A stretch of 64,000 bases of DNA from Stichopus chloronotus. Taxonomy: Eukaryota > Echinodermata > Holothuroidea > Aspidochirotida > Stichopodidae. Positions 11,646 through 23,700 of this stretch are shown piece by piece (positions within the stretch are counted from its first letter, which is position 1; each line of letters opens with the position of its first letter). The DNA lies in contig SFZH01000008.1 of the NCBI GenBank assembly GCA_021234535.1, forward strand, positions 22,531,091-22,595,090, given 5' to 3'. Made by a program: the position numbers and the translations under genes. The notes below the pieces were generated by a model. That model ran no database searches. It saw nothing but the letters and a program-made list of their open reading frames with translations, and had not been told where the DNA came from.

Positions 11646-11773
11646 AAGATCATGTGAGGAGAATGTCAACTGATAATAAAGATCACAGAAAACTGAAATG
11701 TATCATAATTGGAGCAGGTAACAGAGGATATAGGTACAGCCAGTATGCTTTGGACTTCCCCGAAAAGCTTCAG
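11630..11773 (+). CDS. Oxidoreductase exon 1 (residues 1-48)
   Basis: Encodes the N-terminal tail and the first beta strand with the dinucleotide-binding GAGNRG loop ([20 protein letters not shown]). It ends in CAG with donor GTAATG, phase 0. Starting at M12 would remove a short polar tail and leave the Rossmann fold intact. Confidence 0.93.
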
Positions 11774-14700
11774 GTAATGTTTTTGTTCACACCTGTTTTG
11801 AACGATGCATATATAACAGTTGTTCAGCCCTTTTTGTGCATAGGGCATACCCATAGTTCTTTCAGTGTAATCGTCTCATCTGTGAGAGCAGCTCCATGTT
11901 ATTTATTTTCTCCATCAAACTGTTTTTTTCATTATTTGTTGTTTTTCTATCTGCCTGTCAGTACTTTGCTCTGGTGATCATCTGAAGATCAACCACCAAC
12001 TTTTGAGACATCAGGGATGTCCACTAGAGAAGACCTGTAAAGGTCAAAGGTCATTTGTAGTAGTGGGTAGTATGTGAAGTTGTACTTGTGGAATAATTAG
12101 GAAATAGAATTCTTGTTAAAAGTTGAAACTCATTAAAATGAAGTCCTGAAAGTACTCCACTCTTTATCAACCAGTGACAGGTATACCTGAGATGTTACAT
12201 ATTCATCAGATGCTTCAATTTCCAAAATGGCATGTCAGCCTAACAATTGTTTTGAAATGGGGGGTTCTTTATATATATTTTTTTTTGGGGGGGATAGACC
12301 TCTGAGAGACATGAATTATGTTCATATCTTTGAATTGAGAGACTTCCCTTGAGGTGATGTCTGACAACAGGTTGCTTGTACAGTACTCGATGCACATGTC
12401 TTTGTTATTAAAGACTTAGTCATTATCACAGAAACATAGCCATTATGTTATTATTAAAGGCTCAGTCATTTTGGAGGAAACATAGTCATTAGGGTTGGTT
12501 ACTCCAGAAATGGACATCAGAGGTCATACAGGAATCATGAGCTTCCCTTTGTGAGGTGTATACAGCATCATTTATTGTACTGGTCACTGTGTTTGTCATT
12601 GCCAGTAGCTATCATTTCTGTATCAATGGCTTGTCAGTGCATGTTGAGTGTTATGCTGGTTGTCCAGTTTTGCAAGCAAAATGCACTAAAAGGATGTCTC
12701 TCTAAAACTAATGAAGTTGTCCGACCAGTGTCACAGTCTTCAACATTTTATAAACAGATTGGAGCTTTTAGTTGTCTGTACCATGGGCACTCTTTGTGCG
12801 TTGTGGTGTATGACTTTACAATGTATGCCTGCATTCATGGTAATATTTGAGATATTTTAAAGAAAATTTGCATCAGATATCTAGGATTGATATGTTTGTC
12901 AAGGCAGTGTGATTTCCCATATTTTAATTTCTTTACCTAGTATTTTTCTATTTTCTTATCCAGTATTATTCAGTATTAATTTGTTGATTTTTTCACAATT
13001 GTTTATTGAAGGATTGTTTACATGGTGTTATAATTGATGCTTGTCTTTGTAGAATATTTGTTATGGTTTTGTTTTTAATTCATACATATCTGTGCATTTT
13101 TTGTATTGTTTGTGGAGTTTTGGATTATTGCTTGTGTAATATTCTTTGTATTCATAGTGAAGACATACACTCACCATTGCTCACTAATGCATTCATGCCT
13201 TGCTGTAAATCTAGTACCACGCCCTTGAAGGGTACAGTTGGCTCGCCATCATTCAATGCTAGAATTGATGATGAGAACATTAAGAGCAAGGTTATATGAA
13301 TGCGTACAGTATGAGACTGGGTGAGAGATATTAATATAGGCACTTTTAACACCCACACGAGGGAGTTATGTGGAATTACAGTATTTTATTTTGGATTCAT
13401 TTTAGGTTGTGGCTGTAGCAGACCCAAAGGAGACCGCATTGGAAAGAATGAAATGTGCTCACAATATAACAGATGATAATCTCTACAGAAATTGGAAAGA
13501 TATTCTAGCAAAAGATAAATATGCTGATTTTGTAATTGTCTCAACACCAGATAGGGACCATAAGGTAATTAAAAGAATAATCAATGCTGGACCTGCGCAT
13601 TAATTAGAGGATAATGCACGATTAATAAGCTGTTAATGCAAGTGATGCATAAAGGCTGCACTCCAAAGCATTGCTGGCATGAACCCCCCAGTCGTGCATT
13701 ATTCTCTAGTTAAAGTACAGGTCCAGCTTTGATTAACCTTGTTCATTCATACACAGGAAAACTTTGATGCCAAGGATGAAAAATTAACCAAACTTTTAGT
13801 TTGTAAATAACCACATTTTTTATTCCTTGCCGGAGGCAGGCAAGGAATCTATGGATGGTGATTTTGGTTTGTGTATTATGTGTATGATATACTGTGTGTG
13901 CATGTGTGTATGTGCATAACAGCAATCTCATTACCACACTAGTTTTTGAAGGGAAGGTACAAGATTGATGAAAGTTGGTGTGGGTAGGACATATAAAGAT
14001 CTTGGCTGGGATTGTTTTTGGTGTGGGTCAAAGGTCATATGTGTGGAGCAGCCAGTACATAGACTAAGCATGTTTACAGTATCTCAGGAAGTATGTGTTG
14101 CATGAATTTCAAGCTTGTAGGGTATGTACTCCCTTTTGATTAAATAACGTTGTGATGATTTACTTGGTCAAATGCCATATGGGGTCATCAGAGGCCATAA
14201 TGTGAAAAGCTTGTGAATGTTTGTTAATGCTCTGGTTTTTGGAGGAAAGGTTCAAGACAGATCAAAGTTGGTGTGTGTGGAGGAAATATAAAAACCTCAG
14301 CTGGGATTGTTTTAGAAGCAGGTTAAAGGTCATCCAAGGTCACCATTAGGTAGAATGTAGACAATCAATGTTTGCAGTATCTCAGGAACCACATGGTACA
14401 TGAGCTTCAAATTTGGAGAGTGTGTACTTACTTCTAAGTAAATAAGATTGTGGAGGAGGTGTTTTTTAAAGTCAAAGGTCATATGAGATATCAGAGGACC
14501 TACAGTTAAAAGCTTGTGAATACACTATTTTCAAGAGGGAAGTAACCGTGCACTTTACAGGTGATGTTAAGGTGCAGTACATAAAGACCTTTGTTGGATT
14601 TGGTTTGGGTGTGAAAGGAAGGTTATTTGGATCACCAGAAGGTGGAAATTGTTAGCACTCAGATGGTACTTTTTCTTTTCTCTTCTTGTGGGTAAGCAAA

Positions 14701-17700
14701 TATTTGGTATTACTGGCATTAAAAGACCAGCAATACTTTGAAATGTTTATTGAAATTCATTTAGTATTTTTGGTCTTATTAATGTGAATTGTGTGACTTC
14801 ACAGTGCACCACAAAAAGCAATACACCTTTATAATCCTTTTGTTATGAATTTATTACTTTTTTCCTGAGCAGTTTTAATAGTTATAAATACAGAATTCCC
14901 AACAGACAATCATTTGGGTTTTTTTTACTTTGCTTTACCAAGATAAAATTTCTAGCATACAGTGAGAATTTTTTTAGCTTGATAAGTGACCATTGACCTC
15001 TGACGTCACTGAGACAGGTATGAACAATCCCAGAGGGACCTTTATCTAAGAATTGACACTGCAAATCCAGAGAGCAGTGATTTGTCATGTTTTGCATTAC
15101 CTTTGAAAGATTTTTTACTCCAAGATATGATCAGATAGAAGTTATATTTTGGATATATCCAGCAAGGGCAAGACAGGTTGTAGTGAACTGACTTCCAAGA
15201 TACAACTTGCAACTTCAATATCAATGTATACCATGTGCTGGCTGCAGGATTCTTGGCAATCAATTACAAACATGGAAGGACATTGGAGGAAAACTTCTGT
15301 GAATAATTTGAAATTTCAGTTTCAAACTTTTACTCTAGAACTATGAAAAGGCTGATATGCAGTAGTTAAACCTGTCTATCTGCTTTCATTTCTTTCAAGT
15401 AGTTTTGATGATTCAGTTTTTGCCACAATCGCACGGTATGCTGTGTACAGAAAAGATTAGTACTTGAATGAAGATGGGGTGTCACACTAAATTTCTCTGG
15501 GGCACAGTATCTTAGGAGAGCAACATTCAAGTATATATAGTAATGGCAAGGAATCTTTAAGCCTCTTGGCTTTCTGGTTATTGAAAATGAACCCTGAGAA
15601 CAGGTAACATGATTAATAACATGGCAACAGTGTTTGCGCTTGATTCATAAAGTACCTCAGTTGTTTTGTATAGCATGACATAAGATTGCAGATGACATAT
15701 GGTTTTATTGTATTCATATCCTGTTGATTTTACTCTTAAATTACCATGCTTTTGATCTCAGGATAATACACAGTCACCTGACTGTAATGGGCCAATAGGA
15801 GTTGAGGACTCTAAATATGAATGAACAATTATTAGTGTTGATTTAGAAAGTATGATGTTTGTACAAAGAAGCTATAAACCCTATCAATCACATTTAACTA
15901 ATTTTAAAGGAATTCTCCACCATCACTTCTTATGTCTCTTTACAAGATGCAAACATTATTGTAGACAAGTCATTGTTCTCATTTTCAGGAAATATCTCAA
16001 AGAATTCCCAAAATGAATTATTTTAGTAAATATTCGAGGTACGAGCCTGTTGCTAGAAATCAATCAGTTGTGACGTAGTACCGACAAATCTTGATTGAAC
16101 ATTTCCCTTGATTGTTAGCTCAAGCTGTGGGTTACAGTACAGTTCTGATCTCTTATTTGTTGATAAAACGTCAGTTTCACCAGGGAGGGGCATAGACCTA
16201 CCTTTGAAAGCATTGCTCAGAGCTACCTAATTGTTTAAGGATTAGTTGACTTAAATGACGTTGGTCTGTGAATAATATTGAACTGGTATCGACGAAGAGA
16301 GGATAGAAATACCTTTGAGCTAATTAGGCAGCTTACCTTCCCTTGGTTTGGTGGGTCTTAAAGTATTAGAAGCAATTAACTTTTGTGTCAGTCACAGTAA
16401 CAGCTCCGCTTTTTTCAGTTGCTTCGTATGTTGGTATCTCACGGAATGTGTCATACTGAAAGTATCTTACTAAATGTAGACATTCATAGGGTTTTCATTG
16501 TCTCTGAACGAAAGAGTTTGTGCGTCCAAGACCTTGCCAGAAACAGGAGAGTGCAAAAAATGGAAAACGGTTTTTGTCGGTTCTACGTCACACATTTTCA
16601 GGCTCCTGCTGAAGCCCAACTTTTAAAGTGTTATTTCAGATCTAAGGAAGCTTCGTCTGGTAAAACAGTTATGTTTAACTGATAGAACTATAAAGAATCT
16701 CATATACTAATGGGAAGTTATTTTGTTCGTGGAGAATTCCTTTAACATCCAATAATTGTGAACACTGCCAATTTTTATCAGCAAGTTATTTATTGTAACC
16801 CTTACAACACAGTATTTTATATTTTCTATCTATTCAAGAATACTGTATTTGAAAGTATTTTGCAGTCTGACTATGTTTAAGATTTAAGTGAAGCTGTTCA
16901 TTGTGGATAATGCTGCAGTAAGTAAGTAGTAGAGCATATAAATATTTGAAGTTTTATTTTTCTATCAAAGGACCCTGCCATTGGCTTTGCAAAGAAAGGC
17001 TACCACATTCTGTTGGAGAAACCTATGGCTGTGAGTATTGTCAATTCTTTAAGACTGAATAGCTGGGTGCAGAAAAAAGCATGTACTGTATATTTGATAA
17101 GTATGACCCTGGAATGTCCTTCTTCATATTAGTATAATCATGGCAGAGGTAATACCTGCAGTGTGTCTGTGGGTTTGACTCTGTTGAAATAACCTGTAAG
17201 TGTGACTGTATGATTGTCTGTGAATACTGCTGTTGGAGAGAAACATATCTGTATGATGATACTTTAGGAGGAAAAAATTTCTGTATGACTGCACTGCTGG
17301 AAAGAAAGATGTCTGTAAGTGTGAGTCAGATATATGGAATTTGTCTGTATTACTTTGGATAGTATGATTAATTTTCTATTGTAATTGTTTTAGTTTGAAC
17401 CCAGCTATGCTGTATCACTGTATCTATGTCTGTTTGTATCTCTCACATTTGTTGTCAGACTTTCAAGTAAAACTCCTTGTATGCAACACTGCAGATGAAA
17501 GAAAAAGAAAATGATCACATAATTGATAGTTATTTATGAGGTGTATTTACAATTACTCAAAGGTTAGCCTTTAAGCAGATGGAATTGCAGCTGCAAATTT
17601 TCTACATCTCCTTAATGAAGCAACTTTTACAGCCTTGCAGACCTGTACGTAGTGACACTTGATGTAATGGTTGCAATTGTGTCGTGCAGTTGTCCATACA

Positions 17701-20700
17701 ATTCCTTGAGTGACCAATAGATGCCATTTGCATAAAAACTAAGATGCATGTTGGGCCAGTATTTGAAAGTAGTCACAATTAATCCTTTGTGCATGAAATA
17801 TTTTTCAGAAATTGCCAATTATTTGTTACATAGGAGGGTTTTGGCCACATTATTATTTTTGTTGAAACCGTACATATCTCCATAGGCAGTGCTGCATAAG
17901 GCAATCTTTTGACAATCATTTATTTACACTACTTCTGTATTTCAATTATGTTGATGAGTATTCAAGCATGTCAGTTTCCTATACTCTGGTCTTACTATTT
18001 TTGGACTTTTGAAGTGAAGGCTGTAAATGATTTTTTTTCCAGATTTCTGAGGAAGATTGTAAAGAAATAGCTGAAGTTTGTAAACAGTACAAAGTGATGC
18101 TTGGTGTGTGCCATGTTTTACGATACTATCCTCCAATGCGTAAAATTAAACAACTAATTGATGAAGGAAGAATCGGGGATGTGATCAATATACAGCATTT
18201 GGAACCTGTAAGTATCCAAAATGTTGAGATTGCATAACATAAAAAAATAAATGTTTATTATCTGATTACCCTAACATGGGTACACATCTATTACTTCTCT
18301 TTGGTTGAAGGATGTTTTGTGTATTTTTTTCATCATAAGCAGTAGTAATGCTGAATGTGGTAAAAGTTTTTGTATCAGGTCATAATTTTGTTGTCATGTT
18401 CTTATCATGCATTAGTTTGTGGTGCTTGTTTTAATCATATATTAAGATTTTTAATCATTCCAAACTAACCTTTACTTTGCGTTCAAGGTTTTCCAAGGTC
18501 ACCTTTAACACAGTACTGTGTCATTTTGTCCGATTTCTCGGCAGGATACGGGTTTACAGATGGGAGTAAAATTGGCAGATAATGCTTATACGGTCACAGT
18601 GAAAAGGGGCCTGATATATCGTATAAATTATTCTTCAATTAAACTTTGAGGGCAAACATTAAACAAAGAAAAAGTTTTTGCTGAAATGAAATAAAGGTTT
18701 AGTTGAGTACTGTTGCTTGGAAGAGAATCATTTTTCAGAGAAAGATAATCTAATCTCAATGGAAAAGTGCACTGTCCTGAAACTTAGTCTAATTGGTGGT
18801 GCTCTAAAATCCTAAATGGCACACTGTGTAATCGCAGGTATACACAAAGAAAGAGTTACCTTCTAAGTTTCTTGGAATGGTTGCTAAAGAATCCCTTAAG
18901 GTTCTCGCAGAGGATGAAATATATGCATAGGAAAGTTCACTTGTCGCTACTCTTCTGAAACGCTAAACACTCCCTGCTAGCACTCAAAAATCTTCGCTAA
19001 AGAAAGAATGTTCTCTGTATCTTTAATACACATAGCTATATCAAACCCCACCAGTTGAAAACCCCTGTTAAAAAAAGAATACAAAGTCAAAAACACTGAT
19101 TAACAAATCTCCCCTCTTTTCTTTTGAAAACACATCAACTGGTAGGTCACTAGAATAAAAAATCACTCCTGCTATACAAGTTCCCATTTCGAACAACATT
19201 CATCATGCTCTGGCATGATGCGCCACGCTTGGTAAGGCAATTGGATATCTGAGCGCCGCTCTCAATCCAATTAACTCTGGACAGTTCTCCGTTGTGTAAC
19301 ATCTCGTTGATACTCCCAATCTCAACCCTCAGACGTTTCTCACTCACAATTTTGGTAGAGTGGATGTTCTCAAACAAAGATTTATTGTCGGTACATACTT
19401 CAATTGGTATTGTATTCTCCTTGGGTTTCTTGAACAACACCTCTGACAACAAATATCCCAAGCAATACGCTGCATCCAGACCATCCGCCATCGATAATAC
19501 TTCTGCTGCTAGGGTACTCCTCACAACTCTTCTTATCTTCCCTGATCGCCATGCAAGAGGACAAGACCTTCCATCTTGTCTCATCAGGAACACAATGTGG
19601 CCTCCGGCACTTGACACTCCATCTTGTAGATTTGCACATGATGCATCACAGTACACCATTAATCTCAGCTGTCCTGGATCACCAAGGTTGGGAAATAGGA
19701 TATGGGTTTTCTTCATCTTCAGCTTCTTCACCACTTTGTTTGCCTGCAGTAAATTTTTCACCTTGGGTTCTTTTGTTGCGGTACTCAACTCCAGAGCATC
19801 GTAACTCACATCAGGTCTGGTTTGATTACATACCCACTGCACTTGACCAATAGCACCTCTTAATTGAGTAACCTCACTTGCATTCAAGAGGAATTCTTTC
19901 TGTGCTACCCTTGCTGCTGGTACTTGTAATGTTGAAGGCTTATTACTTAAAGACTCAAGAGAGGAGATACAGATGAGGTCTTATTGTTATCTTATGTTAC
20001 ATCTCCCTTTTCGTGCAAATGGTGATTTGCAATGTGTGATAATTGTTTCACTCTTAGTATTAGTTAAATGGGAAATCTGGAAATAACCAGAATAATAATC
20101 AATTAAAATCAAATAATCCTTTTGATTCCATTCAAAAAGATCTGCTCCCAATTTCTTCCAGGGTCTCTGAGGGATATCATGTGGTTGCAGAGGCTCTCTT
20201 TGATTTTGCCTCTTATGACTATTGCAGGTAGAACACTTAGAAATTAAATCTTCAATCTCTGCATGCATTTGAGGCCAAAACATTACATCCCTAGCCCTTC
20301 TCTTACATTTTTCTACTCCAAGGTGAGCACTGTGTACCTGACCTAGAATGTCTTTTCTCATCTGAGATGGAATAAGTAGCTTATCACCTTTAAACAACAA
20401 CCCTTCGTTTACATTAAGTTCATGTTTGTAATTCCAGTAAGGTTTTGCACTGACAGGTACATCTGCCCTTGCACTAGGCCATCCTTGCTTGATGAGCTGT
20501 TTTAGCTCTTTCATGGCTTCATCATCATTTGTAGCATGAAGAACTTCACATAATTTTTGTTTAGACATAGGTAACATCTCAAGATGAGCGACCTCAAAAT
20601 TGTTTTCACCCAAGTTATCAGCAACTTGGTTTAAACTTGCTCGAGACAATGCGTCAGCAATGTACAACTCTACACCAGGGCGGTACTTAACATTCAATGG

Positions 20701-23700
20701 ATACTTCTGAACCTGCATTAACATTTGTTGTAGCCTATGTGGCGTTTGATGCAAAGGTTTACGAAAAATGGGCTCTAACGGTTTATGATCCGTTTCCACA
20801 TTAATTGACTTTTGTCCATACAAGTACTCATGAAAACGCTCACAACCAAACACTATGGCGAGCATCTCCGTTTCAATTTGAGCATAATTTTGTTGACTTT
20901 TTGTCAATGATCTAGATGCATACGCAATGGGTACCCCTTCTTGGAGAATCACAGCTCCAACCCCTTGACTGCTAGAGTCAACAGACAGGGTGATTTCCTT
21001 ACTTACATCAAATAATTTTGGAACTGGAGCCTGAGTAATCTTTTCTTTCAAGGTTTCAAAACTCTGTTGTTGAGAATCTCCCCATTCTCAGTCTACCCCT
21101 TTCTCGAGTAGCACTCTTAAGGGGGCGCTCTCTGTCGAGAGATTAGGTATAAATTTTGCTAGATAGGTAATTATGCCCATGAACCTTTGGAGACCTGCTT
21201 TATCTTCCGGGGGACTCATATTCTTGACAGCATTTACTTTCTTAGGATTGGCTTTAAGCCCGTTTTCACTCAATACATGACCTAGGTATGAAATTTCAGA
21301 CTTTCCTACCTGACATTTACCCTTGTTTAACTTAACTCCTCTTAGTCTGCTTCTTTCCAGTACATTACTTAGTCTTTCGTTGTGCTCAGCAACTGTCTCA
21401 CACCAAATAAGGATGTCGTCTGCTACAAGTTCGACTCCATCAAGGCCTTTGTACACTTGGTTCATGACATCCTGAAATACTTCGGGTGCTGAACTAATGC
21501 CAAATGGCAGCCTATTAAACTGAAAACGTCCAAACGGGGTATTAAATGTACACAATTTTGCACTCTCCCTGTCGAGTTTTACCTGCCAGAACCCTGAACT
21601 GGCGTCTAGCACAGAGAAAACTTTGGCATTAGGCATGCCTGCAACAACGTCCTCTATTATGCGCATGGGAAAATGTCCCCTGCGTATTGCTCTATTCAAA
21701 TCTCTAGGATCAAGGCAAATGCGCGTCTTGTTTGGCTTGATTATAGTCACCATACTATTCACCCATTCTGTTGGCTCGTGAACTCGTTTCATCACATTTA
21801 ATTTCTCCATTCGCTCAAGCTCCGTTTTCACTCGATCGCGAAGTGCAACCGGCAGCTTTCGTGGTGGATGAATGACTGGTGGAACGCTAGGGTCGACAGT
21901 TATGTGGTGCGTAACGTCCGTTATTTCTCCTAAGCCTGTGAATACATCCTTAAATTCGTTTAATATCTTCGACCCGTCTGACTCCTGACTTTCTTGTGTA
22001 GTGAACACTCGCTTAATCAGATTCAGATCTCTTGAACTATCTAGTCCTAGTAGGCATTGTGATGGACCTTCCACCACTTGAAAATTAACACATGATAACG
22101 GTTCTTGTGTTCACACAGTAGATTTATGCTTCCACAGGAGCTCAACTTCTGCCCACCGTACCCAACAAGCCTTGTGTTGCTTTTACGAAGAGGTTCATCC
22201 ATTACTCTTTGATACATGTTCCAATTAATAACGTTGCACTCTGCACCAGCATCAATCATAAATACTACTGGTTCGTCTTCTAATTTCAATTTCACCTCCC
22301 ATTTTGCTTCGGACTTACAAGAATATTCTTTGGTAGTCACTCCAATGAAAAAATCTCTTTCATTATCTGAGTCTTGTTTTCCTTGATGACCTTGACAACC
22401 TTTTGCTTTTGTGGCAGTGGCCTTCCTTTGTAAGTTCTGCAAACTGTTGCAAAATGATTTCTCTTTCCACAGTTGTGACACTGTTGCCCTTTTGCTGGAC
22501 AGTCATGATTTTGTGACCAATCCTTCCCACATTTGAAACATTTCTGCAACTTGCGGGGTGACCTACTGCCTGATTTCTTAGAGGAAGAAAAATTTCTCAC
22601 CGCATTCAAGTCCTTTTCTGTTTCTGTTGTGAATGACTTCATTTGGGGTGCTGTCACTTCATTCGCACGGCAAATGTCAATGGCCTTTTTAAGCGTAAGG
22701 TCATCCTCTCTTAACAGACGTCGACGAAGTCGGTCATCATTTACCCCACACAAAATTCTGTCACGAATGGGTCCATCTTGGAGCATTCCAAATTCACAAC
22801 TCTTAGCATTATTGCGTAAATCAGTCACATAGTGGTCAATCGGCTCGTTCAACTTTTGGTTCCGAGTATTAAACACGTCTTTCCCACGTTGTTTTTTCGA
22901 GGTGCACAATATTCCTCAAATTTTTCCATGACTTTCTCCAGTTTATTTTCATCACCAGTATTCTCCCATTGGAAAGAGTTAAATATCTCTATCGCATCCT
23001 CTCCAACAATATGAAGTAGTGCAACACTCTTCACTTCCTCTGATTTTTTGTCAATGCCAGCTGGCAGCGATGTACAAACGAAACATCTGCTTCCATTTTC
23101 TCCAGTTTTCGGACAAATTTCCTTGAAGGCTCAACTGTCCAGGTTGTCGAAGTTGATCCATTTGTGCAATTTTTACAAGTATTTTACAACAACTTTTACT
23201 TCTGACACCATGTAATGTTGAAGGCTTATTACTTAAAGACTCAAGAGAGGAGATACAGATGAGATCTTATTGCTTTGACTTCTGTATTCAGAGTGCCTTG
23301 TTGTCTTGGTCACTCACTGTTATAGACAATCATGTGATACAATTAAGGTGTCTAAATATAGACTTACTTACAAGTACAAACACTGTTCAGGAAAATGAGC
23401 CAGAGGCAATAAGTATAAGTTACACTAAGGACTCTTATGTTACAATAACAAGATGGTCAGTGGTGGTCACTTTAGCCTGGGAATATCTTCAGACCTTGGT
23501 TCCCACAAGTATATCAGAACAATATGTTACAGTACTTGTATCTCCTCAATGGACTCTGTGTATGAATTTTGGGTCAGCACAATGCCATCTCCACCATGAG
23601 CAATCTCTAGCCCGATATATCGGAAGACTCCGTCGGTTTCCTTCCCAATCTTGAAAGCAGTCTTAACTTTATTCACCACCATTCTCTGAAAGTCCTCAGT

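Larger units (their letters stand above)
19925..23531 (-). mobile_element. Ty3/gypsy LTR retrotransposon nested in the copia, internally deleted
   Basis: The element is 3,607 bp, bounded by TGTAATG...TGTTACA termini and flanked by GTACT. The minus strand encodes gag with zinc knuckles, protease, RT, RNase H and the start of integrase, in gypsy order. RNase H and RT phrases ([12 protein letters not shown], then [15 protein letters not shown]) resemble the Mag lineage, which includes the sea urchin SURL elements; this is inference. Most of the integrase and most of the U3 of the 3' LTR are missing. Gag and pol carry frameshifts and a nonsense codon. Confidence 0.94.

Noticed and set aside
16419..16682. 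An 87-codon ORF inside the piggyBac-like element
   Set aside because: No transposase motif and far too short for a piggyBac transposase.
19292..19853. Plus-strand frames of 100-170 codons opposite the copia RNase H
   Set aside because: They mirror the clearly copia-coding minus strand and have no recognisable domain of their own.
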